Numbered from the stretch's first letter, positions 8,131-17,363 are shown. The stretch: DNA of 64,000 nucleotides from Streptomyces sp. NRRL F-5630 (GCF_000719475.1 NZ_JOGO01000004.1:124001-188000), one strand, 5' to 3'. A program made the numbers and translations. Notes: generated from the sequence alone by a model not told the origin.

Positions 8131-9075
8131 ATGGCGACCCACCGAGTCGCGATCCTGGCGTCGGACGGTGTCACTCCGCTCGACCTGGCGATCCCGGCAC
8201 AGATCTTCAACTCCCGCCCGGAGACGCCCTACGAGATGACCGTGTGCGGGCTCGGTTCCACGGTGACGACCTCCACGGGCTTCTCCCTCGTGCCCGGGGG
8301 CGGTATGGACGACGTGCGTGCCGCCGACACCGTGATCGTGCCGGGTTACGAGCCGGGGAGGGAGTCGCTGGCACGGCCGCCGGAGGAGGTGCTCGACACG
8401 CTGGCCCAGGCGCGCGAGCGGGGCCGGCGGGTGGTGTCGATCTGCACCGGCGCCTTCGCGCTGGCCGAGGCCGGCATCCTGGACGGCCTCCACGCCACGA
8501 CCCACTGGCTCCACACCGGCGAACTCGAACGGCACTTCCCGTCCGTCACGGTCGAGCGCGACGTGCTCTACGTCGACGAGGGAGACGTGCTCACGTCGGC
8601 CGGCGTGTGCTGCGGCATCGACCTGTGCCTGCACCTCGTGCGCCGCGACCTGGGGGCGACCGTGGCCAACCGGATCGCCCGCGGCCTGGTGGCCCCGCCG
8701 CACCGCGACGGCGGACAGGCCCAGTACATACCGGCTCCGGTCACGGAAGCCGGGGACACCTCCCTCTCCGAAACCCGGAACTGGGCGCTGCACCACCTCG
8801 ACGAGCCGCTCACCCTCCAAGTCCTCGCCCGGCACGCTGGTGTCTCACCCCGTACCGTCATGCGCCGGTTCGCCGCGGAGACAGGCACCACACCCCTCCA
8901 GTGGCTGCTGGGCGCCCGCCTCGGCAAGGCACGCGAACTACTGGAGACCACGGACCACTCGGTGGAGCAGGTGGCCCGGGACTGCGGCCTCGGCACAGCG
9001 GCGAACCTGCGCCTGCACTTCCGCCGGGCCCTGGGCACCACCCCCACCGCCTACCGGCGCGCCTTCACGCGGTGA
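8131..9075 (+). CDS. GlxA-family transcriptional regulator (DJ-1/PfpI domain plus AraC HTH)
   Basis: 314 residues. Residues 5-180 form a DJ-1/PfpI-like sensor domain (RVAILASDGVTPLDLAIPAQIF, TVIVPGYEPG, VVSICTGAFALAEAGILDG with the elbow Cys). The C-terminal AraC HTH follows: LTLQVLARHAGVSPRTVMRRFAAETGTTPLQWLL and VEQVARDCGLGTAANLRLHFRRALGTTPTAYRR. This fusion is the GlxA regulator family. The gene lies between the divergent HD gene and the convergent end of the bez-like cluster; nothing shows that it controls that cluster. Confidence 0.9.
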   Translation: MATHRVAILASDGVTPLDLAIPAQIFNSRPETPYEMTVCGLGSTVTTSTGFSLVPGGGMDDVRAADTVIVPGYEPGRESLARPPEEVLDTLAQARERGRRVVSICTGAFALAEAGILDGLHATTHWLHTGELERHFPSVTVERDVLYVDEGDVLTSAGVCCGIDLCLHLVRRDLGATVANRIARGLVAPPHRDGGQAQYIPAPVTEAGDTSLSETRNWALHHLDEPLTLQVLARHAGVSPRTVMRRFAAETGTTPLQWLLGARLGKARELLETTDHSVEQVARDCGLGTAANLRLHFRRALGTTPTAYRRAFTR

Positions 9076-9217
9076 CCTGCTCCTCGGCCACGCCCGCCGC
9101 GCGGGCGCTCTTCGCACCGCCGTCGATCGCCCCCGGCCCGGCAATCGCGCGTCCTCGGCCGGGGAACACGCGCGCGTTCGCCGGCCGGCCGCGTGCCCGG
9201 GTGGGGGCCGGTGCACA

Positions 9218-11323
9218 TCAGTGCGCGCCGGCCTCCCCGTGGGCGTACGTCTCCTTCGGCAGGGCGCGCAGGGTGGTGTGGGCCTTGAGGAGCATCTCCT
9301 CGAACTCGGCCTCCGGGTCGGAGTCGAGGACGATGGCGCCGCCCGCGCCGATCGTCAGTTCGCCGTCGTGGCGGACGGCGGTGCGGATGGTGATGCTCAG
9401 GTCCGCCGTGCCCGTGTAGCCGACGAAGCCGATGGCGCCGGAGTAGACGCCGCGGGCCTCGCCCTCCAGCTCGTCGATGATCTCCATGGTGCGCAGTTTC
9501 GGGGCGCCCGTCATGGACCCGCCCGGGAAGCAGGCCCGTACCGCGTCCACGGCGGTACTGCCCTCGCACAGCGTGCCGGTGACGGTGGAGACGAGCTGGT
9601 GCACGGTGGCGTAGGACTCCACGGCCATGAGCGAGGGGACGGTGACGCTGCCGATCTCGCAGATCTGCCCGAGGTCGTTGCGGAGGAGGTCCACGATCAT
9701 GAGGTTCTCGGCGCGCGTCTTGGGGTCCGTGCGCAGCGCGCGGCGCGCGGCCTCGTCGGTCTCCGCGTCCGGGTGCCGGGGCGCCGTGCCCTTGATCGGC
9801 TTGGCCTCCGCGGTACGGGCGGCGTCCACCTTGAGGAACCGCTCCGGCGAGGAGCTGAACACCGCGAGGTCGCCGAGGCGCAGCAGCGCCGCGTAGGGGG
9901 CGGGGTTGAGCCGCCGCAGGCGCCGGTAGTAGGCGAGGTCGTCGGCCGGGGCGGGCAGGTGCAGGTTGGTGGTGAGGCAGATCTCGTAGCTCACCCCTTC
10001 GCGCAGCCTGCGGTCGCACTCCTGGATGTCCGCCAGGTACCGCGCGCGCCCGCGGGCCAGCCACGCCGAGGCGTCGTGCTGCTCGGGGCGCGGTGAGTCG
10101 GCGGCCTCCGCCTGCGCGGTGGGGAGTTCGGCCAGGACGGGGACGACCGTGCTGATCCACTTCTGGGCGGCGTCGGAGTCCTGCGGCTCGCAGACGGCGA
10201 CGACGTACGTGCGGTTCTCGGCGTGGTCCACGGCGACGAAGCGGTCCGCCTGGAGCCACACGGCGTCCGGGGTCGCGGACCGGTGCGCGCGCCGCCCGCC
10301 GAGGTCGGCCTTCAGCTCGTAGCCGAAGTAGCCGACGTACCCGCCGGTGAAGTCGAAGGGCAGTTCCCCTGCCCGCTCGACCACGCGGCGGGTGCGGCGG
10401 CCGAGCGCGTCGAAGACGCTGCCGTCTTCGACGCGCGAGGCACCGTCGGGGTGGTCCACGACGGTGTGCCCGTCCCCGACGCGGTAGGTCAGCATCTGCG
10501 CGCCGGGCTCCTCGGCGGCGCCGAGGAACGAGAAGCGCGCGAGGCCGGGTTCCACGTGCGAACTGTCCAGCCAGAAGGCCCGGTTGCTCGTCGCGTACAG
10601 CGCCAGGTACGCGGCCTCCGCGTCCACGGCGCGGTCCAGCACCTCGTATTCCGCGCGCAGCGGCGGCAACGGCGCCTCGGGTGCCGCCGCCGGTACGGGG
10701 ACCGCTCCGGCCCCGCCCTCGTACGAGGCCGTGCGGACCTCGCGCCCCGCCAGTGCCAGGTCCCGGAAGTTGGCCGCGAGACGGGCGCCGTGCTCCGTGC
10801 AGACCGACTCCGGGTGGAACTGCACGCCCCACCACGGGCGTTCCCGGTGGGCCAGGCCCATGACCACGCCGTCCTCGGCGCGCGCGGTGACCTCCAGCTC
10901 TGCGGGCAGGGGTTCGGCGACGCTCAGCGAGTGGTAGCGCACGGCCGTGAAGTCCTGCGGGAGACCGGCGAAGAGGCCCGTGCCGTTGTGCCGGATCGTG
11001 GAGAGGTGGCCGTGCCGGGGCTCCGGCGCGGGCGCGACGCGGGCGCCCGCCAGCAGACCCACGCCCTGGTGCCCCAGGCAGACCCCCAGGACCGGCAGTC
11101 CGGAGTTCTCCAGGACATCGCGGGAGCGACCGAAGTCCCGGGTGAGCGCGGGGTGGCCGGGGCCCGGGGAGATGACCGCGGCGTCGAAGGCGTGCGGGTC
11201 GAGCCGGTCCCAGTCCCCGGCGTCGTTGTGCACGACGACGGGGGCGACTCCGTACACCGTCGCCAGTAGTTGGTACAGGTTGTAGGTGTAGGAGTCGTAG
11301 TTGTCGATGAGCAGGACGCGCAT
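9218..11323 (-). CDS. pabAB: Fused aminodeoxychorismate synthase (PabA-PabB)
   Basis: 701 residues. Residues 1-195 are a class I glutamine amidotransferase: MRVLLIDNYDSYTYNLYQLL, the nucleophile motif GVCLGHQG with Cys82, and WWGVQFHPES with the catalytic His and Glu. The remainder is a chorismate-binding PabB domain, with SPERFLKVDAARTAEAKPIKGTAPR and CFPGGSMTGAPKLRTMEIIDELE near the C-terminus. The enzyme makes 4-amino-4-deoxychorismate from chorismate and glutamine. The lyase (PabC) giving p-aminobenzoate is not in the window and must come from elsewhere. As the last gene of a minus-strand run beginning at 15441, it probably supplies p-aminobenzoate for the pathway. Confidence 0.93.
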   Translation of the reverse strand: MRVLLIDNYDSYTYNLYQLLATVYGVAPVVVHNDAGDWDRLDPHAFDAAVISPGPGHPALTRDFGRSRDVLENSGLPVLGVCLGHQGVGLLAGARVAPAPEPRHGHLSTIRHNGTGLFAGLPQDFTAVRYHSLSVAEPLPAELEVTARAEDGVVMGLAHRERPWWGVQFHPESVCTEHGARLAANFRDLALAGREVRTASYEGGAGAVPVPAAAPEAPLPPLRAEYEVLDRAVDAEAAYLALYATSNRAFWLDSSHVEPGLARFSFLGAAEEPGAQMLTYRVGDGHTVVDHPDGASRVEDGSVFDALGRRTRRVVERAGELPFDFTGGYVGYFGYELKADLGGRRAHRSATPDAVWLQADRFVAVDHAENRTYVVAVCEPQDSDAAQKWISTVVPVLAELPTAQAEAADSPRPEQHDASAWLARGRARYLADIQECDRRLREGVSYEICLTTNLHLPAPADDLAYYRRLRRLNPAPYAALLRLGDLAVFSSSPERFLKVDAARTAEAKPIKGTAPRHPDAETDEAARRALRTDPKTRAENLMIVDLLRNDLGQICEIGSVTVPSLMAVESYATVHQLVSTVTGTLCEGSTAVDAVRACFPGGSMTGAPKLRTMEIIDELEGEARGVYSGAIGFVGYTGTADLSITIRTAVRHDGELTIGAGGAIVLDSDPEAEFEEMLLKAHTTLRALPKETYAHGEAGAH

Positions 11324-11349
11324 GGGTCAGCACCTAGGGTGGGGAGCCG

Positions 11350-12372
11350 TCAGAGGGCTTCGGTCGACACCGTTGACCAGTCGAAGGGGAGGGAGTCCAG
11401 GACCTCCAGTTCCCGGCACAGGCGCCGCAGCCCGCTGAAGTCCTGGAGGAGCCGCTTTCCGCCGGAGGAGCTGCCGGTCTCCCGCAGCATCTCCTGGCCC
11501 CCCTCCACGCCGAGCAGGTCCAGGATCCGCGCCCAGGTGGTGAAGTCGTGGGCGGCGAACGCCTCCATCCCGTCGGCCAGCGCGGCGAGGAAGTAGTCGC
11601 GCTGCCCCGGGGAGAAGTGCCTCCACGCCTCCTGGGCGAGGGTGTCCGCGATCGAGGCGTGGCAGTACTCGTCGCGGTTGTGCAGCACGGCTGTCATGCG
11701 GTTGACGGGCTGGATCTCGTGGTTCTCGGCGACGAGGTCCAGATGGGCGTTGACCGAGATCTCCGCGACCGTCGTGAAGGCCAGCGACACCAGGGCCCGC
11801 TCCTCGTCCGTCCCTGCCGTGGCGAGCCGCTGCGCCTGCCTGCGTGCCTTGTACGCGCGGGGCAGCGCCGTCTCCGGCATCCGCCAGCCGCGCTTGCGGC
11901 GCGTCACGGCACTCGCGTTGAGGTGCATCAGCGTGTGGTACTGCTCGTCGACCATGGCCTGGGTGACCGCGAGCGCCGTGGACTCGCGGTCGATCCCCAG
12001 GTCGAAGACGTCCTGCGTCATCAGGGCGAAGCCGGGATTCACCACGTGCTGCTCGATGTCCATGATGTTCTTGTTGAACGACACCCAGCCCCACGCGAGA
12101 ATCCGGGCCTTCGTCCCGTCGTCGAGCGCGAGGTAGGTGGGGTGCTCGCGGAAGGGCAGCAGGGCCTCAGGGAAGTCGGGCCGGTCCGGTTCGAAGACGT
12201 CGTCCAGGTCCGGCTCCTCCCGCTTGACGGTGGCACGCCGGTGCCAGTTGCCCGCCAGCCTGCTGAGGACGGCGTTCTCCACCGCGTCGTGCGGGTCGTG
12301 CTCGGGGAGCGACCGCAGCCGTTGTGCCACGGTGAACGCGCCGGGGTCCGTTCCTTCGGGTATGTCGTTCAT
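11350..12372 (-). CDS. bezJ: AurF-type non-heme diiron arylamine N-oxygenase (BezJ-like)
   Basis: 340 residues. All seven diiron ligands known from AurF have counterparts in order: E107 (MDIEQH), E143 and H146 (VDEQYHTLMH), E204 (VAEIS), and H231, E235, H238 (HNRDEYCH). The enzyme should N-hydroxylate p-aminobenzoate or its prenylated derivative. AurF goes on to the nitro group, but the adjacent acetyltransferase argues for a hydroxylamine that is then acylated, as I recall for the benzastatin pathway. It ends 26 bp before the pabAB start. The symbol reflects pathway match, not a sequence comparison with BezJ. Confidence 0.85.
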   Translation of the reverse strand: MNDIPEGTDPGAFTVAQRLRSLPEHDPHDAVENAVLSRLAGNWHRRATVKREEPDLDDVFEPDRPDFPEALLPFREHPTYLALDDGTKARILAWGWVSFNKNIMDIEQHVVNPGFALMTQDVFDLGIDRESTALAVTQAMVDEQYHTLMHLNASAVTRRKRGWRMPETALPRAYKARRQAQRLATAGTDEERALVSLAFTTVAEISVNAHLDLVAENHEIQPVNRMTAVLHNRDEYCHASIADTLAQEAWRHFSPGQRDYFLAALADGMEAFAAHDFTTWARILDLLGVEGGQEMLRETGSSSGGKRLLQDFSGLRRLCRELEVLDSLPFDWSTVSTEAL

Positions 12373-12516
12373 GATGACCTCGGTCCGGGGAGAGCCGTCC
12401 GGCCTGCGGGGCGCCGGCCACGGTCCTGGGGGATGTCGTCTCGTCCGGTTCCTGCGGGGGCCCGAGGACCCTGTCCGGAACGGAGGGGGCCTCCACCGCG
12501 CCGGGTTCGCGGTGCC

Positions 12517-13347
12517 TCACGGGCCGTCCAGGAATTTCCGGAGCGCCTGGACGTCGCCCGGTGCGAGGTCGATCCCGAAGACCTCCGCGGGTGCGGCCAG
12601 GAGTTCGTCCCTGTCGAGTTCCCGGGAGGTCGCCGGCCTCCCGGGACGCAGTTCCGTGAGGGTGGTGCCGGCGAGGAGGTGCCTCACTTCGGGCCGCGTG
12701 CGCTGGAGGACCATCTGGTGGTTGAACGGTGAGCGCGGATGGGTGAGGCAGAAGTGGTTGAGGAGCTCGAAGTCCGAGGGATAGCGCACGTCCGTGGTGA
12801 ATCCGTACAGCTCGGCCGGTCCCTCCGGCCGCAGGAGCCGCAGCACGTGCTCACCGGTCCGCTCTCGTACGAGGTCGAACGACCAGTCGCCGTCCAGCCG
12901 CGCGTGCTCCGCGAGCCGGATCGGCTCGTGCGGTCCGAACGCGCCGAAACTCACGTCGTGGAGCCAGCGTTCGCCGTCCAGCTCCACGCACAGAGCCACG
13001 TGCAGGGCGGGCCCGAACCTGCTCCCGGTGCGGACGCGTGTCCGCCCGGCGAACGCCGTGAACGTGAATCCGATGCGGTCGAGCACCGCCGCCATGAGTA
13101 CGACCTGCTCCAGACACCAGCCGCCGCGGCCCCGGCGCACGAGCTTGTCCTGGACGCTCTCCAGGTCGAGCGGTACCGCCGTGCGGCCCAGCAGCGCGTC
13201 GAGGTTGTCGAAAGCGATCGCGTCGACGTGGGCGGTGTGCAGCCGGCGCAGCGTGGGGAGGTCCGCGGACACGTCGCCCCGGTGGCCCACGCGCTCCAGG
13301 TAGGCGTCCAGGTCGACGCCACCGCCCTGCCACATCGAGTCCGCCAT
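12517..13347 (-). CDS. bezG: Arylamine N-acetyltransferase family protein (BezG-like)
   Basis: 276 residues. The NAT catalytic triad is visible: Cys in RGGWCLEQ, His in PALHVALCVEL and Asp in WLHDVSFGA. The N-terminal LDAYLERVGHRGDVSADLPTLRRLHTAHVDAIAFDNLD is also family-typical. In this cluster it most likely O-acetylates the N-hydroxyarylamine, creating the leaving group for the P450 nitrene step, as I recall for BezG. The start at 13347 lies 14 bp after the UbiA gene, suggesting co-transcription; the 144-bp gap to the N-oxygenase gene is the largest in the run. Confidence 0.85.
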   Translation of the reverse strand: MADSMWQGGGVDLDAYLERVGHRGDVSADLPTLRRLHTAHVDAIAFDNLDALLGRTAVPLDLESVQDKLVRRGRGGWCLEQVVLMAAVLDRIGFTFTAFAGRTRVRTGSRFGPALHVALCVELDGERWLHDVSFGAFGPHEPIRLAEHARLDGDWSFDLVRERTGEHVLRLLRPEGPAELYGFTTDVRYPSDFELLNHFCLTHPRSPFNHQMVLQRTRPEVRHLLAGTTLTELRPGRPATSRELDRDELLAAPAEVFGIDLAPGDVQALRKFLDGP

Positions 13348-13361
13348 GCCTGGCCCGCCCT

Positions 13362-14258
13362 TCACGTGAACTGTCCGGCGACCACGGCCGCGAGCACGAG
13401 CCAGCCGAAGTAGGTGTTGGAGACGAAGGCGTCCCAGCATGCTTTCGGGTCGTCCAGGTCCACCCGCACGATCAGGTAGGCCAGGTAGCCGCCCGCCAGC
13501 GCGAGGCCCAGGTAGAACGCCCACCCCAGCGACGCCTGGGAACCGGCCCAGAGCACGCTGCCGACGCTGAGCACGCCGAAGAGCGTCAGCCACGCCTTGG
13601 TGGCTCCGCCGAACAGGAGGGCGGAGGACTTGACCCCGATGCGGCGGTCGTACTCCTTGTCCTGGTGGGAGTAGATCGCGTCGTGGATGAGGGTCCAGAA
13701 GGCACCGCCGGCGTACAGGCCGAACGCGGTGAGCGGGAAGGAGGTGCTCCCGGTCGCCGCGGTCCAGCCGATCAGCGCGTAGACGCTCATCACCAACGCC
13801 AGGAAGGCCGTGGGCCAGAAGAAGACGCGCTTCATGAACGGGTACGCGACGATCAGCGGGTACGACGCGGCGGCGACCAGGGCCGCCTCCACGTTCACGA
13901 GCGCCAGGACCAGCAGGGCGACCGCGCCCTGCGCGGCGGCGAAGAGGAGCCCGTTCCTGACGCTGACGGTCCCCGACGCGATGGGACGGGACACGGTACG
14001 GGCGACCCGCGCGTCGACGTCCTTGTCGATCACGTCGTTGACCGCGCAGGCGGCGCCGCGCACGAGCACCGCGGCGACGGCGAGGAGCACCACCGCCCAC
14101 AGATCCGGCCTGCGCCCGGAGGCGAGGGCGAGGGCCCACAGTCCCGGAAGCAGGTAGAGCACGTACCCCGTGGGCCTGTCCAGCCGCATCAGCAGGAGGT
14201 AGGCGCGGACCGAGGTGGGACTCTTCGTGACCACACCAGTGGATATCTCGTGCAACAT
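13362..14258 (-). CDS. bezF: UbiA-family aromatic prenyltransferase (BezF-like)
   Basis: 298 residues and about eight or nine membrane helices. The two Asp-rich motifs that bind prenyl diphosphate through Mg2+ are clear: NDVIDKDVD at residues 74-82 and DAIYSHQD at 193-200, continuing to D204. The organisation is that of UbiA/4-hydroxybenzoate polyprenyltransferase. In context it should attach a geranyl or C-methylated geranyl chain to p-aminobenzoate at the membrane. It is spaced 10 bp from the P450 gene upstream and 14 bp from the acetyltransferase downstream. Confidence 0.88.
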   Translation of the reverse strand: MLHEISTGVVTKSPTSVRAYLLLMRLDRPTGYVLYLLPGLWALALASGRRPDLWAVVLLAVAAVLVRGAACAVNDVIDKDVDARVARTVSRPIASGTVSVRNGLLFAAAQGAVALLVLALVNVEAALVAAASYPLIVAYPFMKRVFFWPTAFLALVMSVYALIGWTAATGSTSFPLTAFGLYAGGAFWTLIHDAIYSHQDKEYDRRIGVKSSALLFGGATKAWLTLFGVLSVGSVLWAGSQASLGWAFYLGLALAGGYLAYLIVRVDLDDPKACWDAFVSNTYFGWLVLAAVVAGQFT

Positions 14259-14268
14259 CAGGACACCA

Positions 14269-15441
14269 TCACCATGCCACGGGCAGCTGGACCAGCCCGC
14301 CGATCAACGTGTCGCGGCGCAGCCTCAGCGCGTCCGCGTCCACGGCCAGACGCAGGGTCGGGAAGCGCGTGACGAGCTGGGTGAGCACCACCTGCAACTG
14401 CGTCCGGGCGAGCGTCGCGCCGACGCAGTAGTGCGCACCGTGCCCGAACACGAGACTGTCCGTGGTGTCGCGCGTGACATCGAGGCGGTCGGGGCCGGGG
14501 AAGGCCATCTCGTCGTGGTTGGCCGCGATGATGTTCAGCAGCACGAAGTCGCCGGTCCGGATGGCGACCCCTTCGATCTCGAAGTCCGTCACCGCGTACC
14601 GGGGCATGCCGCCGTTGTGCGGGTTCGGCATCGACCTCCGCAGGGTTTCCTCCACCGCGGCCGGGACGAGCCCCGGGTCGCGCACCAACACCTGCCACTG
14701 CTCGGAGTCGGCCAGCAACAGCGACACACAGGTGCCGATCCGGGCCACCGTGGTCTCGTAGCCGCCGAACAGCAGCAACGCCGTCAGCCCGATGACCTCG
14801 TTGTCGCTGATCCCCCCGGTCGCGCAGATCCTGGAGATCGTGTCCTCGCCCGGGTTCCGCCGTTTGTCGGCGACGAGTTGCTTGCAGTAGGCGAACAGCG
14901 CGCCCAGCCCCTGCTTGGACCTGGCCGGGTCCCCGACACTGGCCGCATCCCGCGTCCAGCCGCCGAACCGGTCCTTGTCCTCCGGCGGCACGCCCAGCCA
15001 CTCGCACATGACCTGGATCGGCAGCGACAGCGCCAACGCCTCACGCAGGTCCACCGGGGGCTTCCGGGCAGCCACGTCGTCCAGGAGCCGCCCCGTCACC
15101 TCTTCGACGTAGGGCCGCAGCGCCCGCATCCGCTCGGCCGAGAAGTGCGGTTCCAGGAGCGCCCGCAACCGGGCGTGGTCGGTGGCGAAGTCGCCCAGCA
15201 GGTCGGCGAGGATCGCGGAGCCCCCGCCGTTCGCCGCCGCCTGCGGATCAGGGTTCGAGCGGCTGAGGCGGTCGTCGTCGAGCAGTTTCCGCACCCAGGA
15301 GTGACCGGTCACAAGCCACGCCTCGTCGCCCTCGGCCGTACGGACCCGGTGGACCGCGCCCCGGGACTGGAGCGTGCGCAGCTCCGGCGCGAGGTGCAGC
15401 GCGTTCGGCTGATCGAAAGGCAATTGAAGAAGGGGACTCAC
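14269..15441 (-). CDS. Cytochrome P450 monooxygenase of the bez-like cluster
   Basis: 390 residues from GTG at 15441, chosen because GGAGG lies 6 bases upstream and the product then begins MSPLLQLPFDQPN as in actinobacterial class I P450s. The I-helix is canonical, FGGYETT at about 225-231 with the acid-alcohol pair E229-T230. ExxR is E265-R268, and the heme loop is FGHGAHYCVG at 332-341 with C339 as iron ligand. With an intact O2-activation pair this is a normal hydroxylase. A reasonable role is hydroxylation of a methyl group later O-methylated, giving the methoxymethyl of virantmycin/benzastatin-type products, which is inference. It is the first gene of the minus-strand run. Confidence 0.85.
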   Translation of the reverse strand: MSPLLQLPFDQPNALHLAPELRTLQSRGAVHRVRTAEGDEAWLVTGHSWVRKLLDDDRLSRSNPDPQAAANGGGSAILADLLGDFATDHARLRALLEPHFSAERMRALRPYVEEVTGRLLDDVAARKPPVDLREALALSLPIQVMCEWLGVPPEDKDRFGGWTRDAASVGDPARSKQGLGALFAYCKQLVADKRRNPGEDTISRICATGGISDNEVIGLTALLLFGGYETTVARIGTCVSLLLADSEQWQVLVRDPGLVPAAVEETLRRSMPNPHNGGMPRYAVTDFEIEGVAIRTGDFVLLNIIAANHDEMAFPGPDRLDVTRDTTDSLVFGHGAHYCVGATLARTQLQVVLTQLVTRFPTLRLAVDADALRLRRDTLIGGLVQLPVAW

Positions 15442-15564
15442 TGACGGCCTCCGCCGGAAGAGAGGTTCGGACCACCGCGTCGAGGTCGGTCGCGACGTAC
15501 GGGAGCTACCTTTCCTGTGACTGGCCGGAAGTGGCGGCACGGGATTCGCGCATTGCACCACTGA

Positions 15565-15615
15565 AATCACTGGAAACACTGGTGATTACTGTGCCGGATA
15601 TGTTTGCCGCATATC
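15565..15615 (-). other. Two inverted repeats in the 5' leader of the P450 transcript
   Basis: AATCAC (15565-15570) pairs with GTGATT (15582-15587) over 11 nt, and GATATG (15597-15602) with CATATC (15610-15615) over 7 nt. Both lie in the ~270-nt leader between the promoter and the GTG at 15441. They are A/T-rich for this genome. They may be operator sites or RNA hairpins. Confidence 0.4.
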
Positions 15616-15715
15616 TTCTCGACACCGGCTTGGCTTCGCCGTGCGGTGACATCCCGGCTGCCGCCGCACACGGAGCGCATCGCCGTGTGCCGGGCATTTC
15701 CGTGATCGTCACTGC

Positions 15716-15788
15716 TGCCATCCTGGTGGGCGCCTCTGGGCGTGTCAACGACACGGCATACGCATCTTCCGGTTTAGGAAAAACCCCA
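15716..15788 (-). promoter_or_regulatory. Promoter with upstream inverted-repeat box, copy 1
   Basis: On the minus strand TTGACA (15743-15748) is followed after exactly 17 bp by CAGGAT (15720-15725). Upstream lies the box ggtttaggaaaaacc (15771-15785), an inverted repeat GGTTT-N5-AAACC centred about 65 bp from the expected transcription start. The 70-bp block 15719-15788 matches 19939-20008 at about 83%, with the box and both promoter hexamers unchanged. It should drive the run from 15441 down to 9218 after a leader of roughly 270 nt. The palindromic box could also act on the divergent P450 at 16090. Confidence 0.7.
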
Positions 15789-16089
15789 AAGGAGCGGGCC
15801 CTGGGCGGGATTTGGACTACTCTGCAGATTGGTGGCCGCCGGGCCGCATCGTAGGCCGTGCTCCGAGTACGGCTGTTGAACCGGTGTCCGGTGCCGCACA
15901 CGACTTCCCGGAGAATTCCCCGATTTCCGGCGACCGGCCGGGGGCCTTCTTCGCGCACGGTGCCTCACGACGGGCGCGGACGCCCGCGGGCGGGACGTGC
16001 TCGGCGGAGCCTTCCCTCAATGCCCGGCCGACCAGCACCGAGTCATTGCTCACCGCCGGGGACGGCGCACAGAAAGCTTGAGAGGCGGA

Positions 16090-17340
16090 ATGGCCATGTC
16101 TGTGGATTCAGCGCGATTGCACGAGGACAGGTCGTTCGATCCGTATGGCGCGCATCGCGACGATCCGTACACGTTTCTGGCCGCCGTCGGAGAGACGGAG
16201 CCGGTGTTCTACGCACCTTTGCTCGGCGCGTGGTGTGTCACCAGGCGCGAGGACATGGTCGCCGTCCTGCGCGACGACCGGAACTTCTCGGCACGCGACC
16301 ACAATCCGCGTCCCGCGGTCGCGCTGCCCGAGGACGTGAGCCGGATGCTGCGCACGTGGCGCGGGGCCGACGCGCTCGCCGTCGGCTCGCTCGATCCTCC
16401 CGAGCACACCAGGATCAGGGAAGTGCTCAACATCGGGTTCACGCCGGCCAGGGTGAGGGCGTTCGAACCCACGATGCGCACGATCGCCACCGATCTCGTG
16501 GAGCGGATCGCGGACGCCGAGGAGTTCGACTTCATCACGGAGTTCGCCGTTCCGTATTCCCTGGAGGTGATCGGCCGACGTCTGGGAATTCCGAACGAGT
16601 ACCTCGAACGCTGCCGCAAGTGGTCCGAGCAGCGCATCGAACTCATGATGGCGCGGGGCCAGGCCGACGTCGACCGGCTGCGTGATTTCGCCGAGGGGCT
16701 GATGGAGTTCGGTGCCTTCGCCCGGTCACTCGTGCGGGAGCGGCTCGCCTCGCCGCAGGACGACCTGATCAGTGAACTGCTCCACGAGGGCAAGGGGGGC
16801 CGCACGCTCACCGCCGACGAGGCGTCCGTCATGATCCCCACACTGATCTTCGCGGGGCACATGACCTGCGCCGAAGCGCTCGGCACCATCCTCTTCCATC
16901 AGTTCCAGGCGTCCGGCGGCTGGGCCGGGGTGGTCGACGGAACGACGGGCGTGCGGGACCTCGTCGAGGAGGGGCTGCGGTTCGACAGTCCGCTGGCGGG
17001 CATGTACCGGACCGCGGTGAACGACGTCGTGGTCGGGGATGTCCACCTGCCCGCGGGGAGCCGGCTGCTTCTGCTGTACGGAGCGGCCGGCCGGGGCGGC
17101 CACCCGTCCGGGTGCCCGGCCAGGTTCAGCCCGGGAAGCGAGTCAGCCTCGCACCTCGCGTTCGGTCACGGCGTCCATTTCTGCCTCGGAGCCGGGTTCG
17201 CCCGCGCCGAACTGGAGAGCGCGATACGGGCCCTGGCCACGCGGATGCCGAAGCTGGGCCTGGCGCCCGGGCCGCTGCCGCGGCACCGGCCGGTGTTCCC
17301 GCTTCGGGCGCTGACCGAGCTGCGCGTGCGGCAGGGGTGA
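16090..17340 (+). CDS. bezE: Atypical cytochrome P450, candidate nitrene transferase (BezE-like)
   Basis: 416 residues; ATG at 16090 with GAGGCGG upstream (a second ATG lies two codons later). The heme loop FGHGVHFCLG is intact at 358-367 with C365, and ExxR is E294-R297. The I-helix differs from the norm: AGHMTC at 255-260 has Met258 where nearly all monooxygenases have Asp or Glu next to the Thr. The segment after the K-helix, YGAAGRGGHPSGCPARF, also departs from the usual ANRDP motif. Loss of the acid fits a P450 that does not split O2, such as BezE, which I recall forms an aziridine from an N-acetoxyarylamine by nitrene transfer. The gene is divergent from the main run. Family certain, specific role inferred. 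Confidence 0.75.
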   Translation: MAMSVDSARLHEDRSFDPYGAHRDDPYTFLAAVGETEPVFYAPLLGAWCVTRREDMVAVLRDDRNFSARDHNPRPAVALPEDVSRMLRTWRGADALAVGSLDPPEHTRIREVLNIGFTPARVRAFEPTMRTIATDLVERIADAEEFDFITEFAVPYSLEVIGRRLGIPNEYLERCRKWSEQRIELMMARGQADVDRLRDFAEGLMEFGAFARSLVRERLASPQDDLISELLHEGKGGRTLTADEASVMIPTLIFAGHMTCAEALGTILFHQFQASGGWAGVVDGTTGVRDLVEEGLRFDSPLAGMYRTAVNDVVVGDVHLPAGSRLLLLYGAAGRGGHPSGCPARFSPGSESASHLAFGHGVHFCLGAGFARAELESAIRALATRMPKLGLAPGPLPRHRPVFPLRALTELRVRQG

Positions 17341-17363
17341 GACCCGCGGCCGTCTCCCGGGGC

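Noticed and set aside
12372..12516. Internal promoter between the acetyltransferase and N-oxygenase genes
   Set aside because: The 144-bp gap has no -35/-10 pair and no copy of the cluster box.
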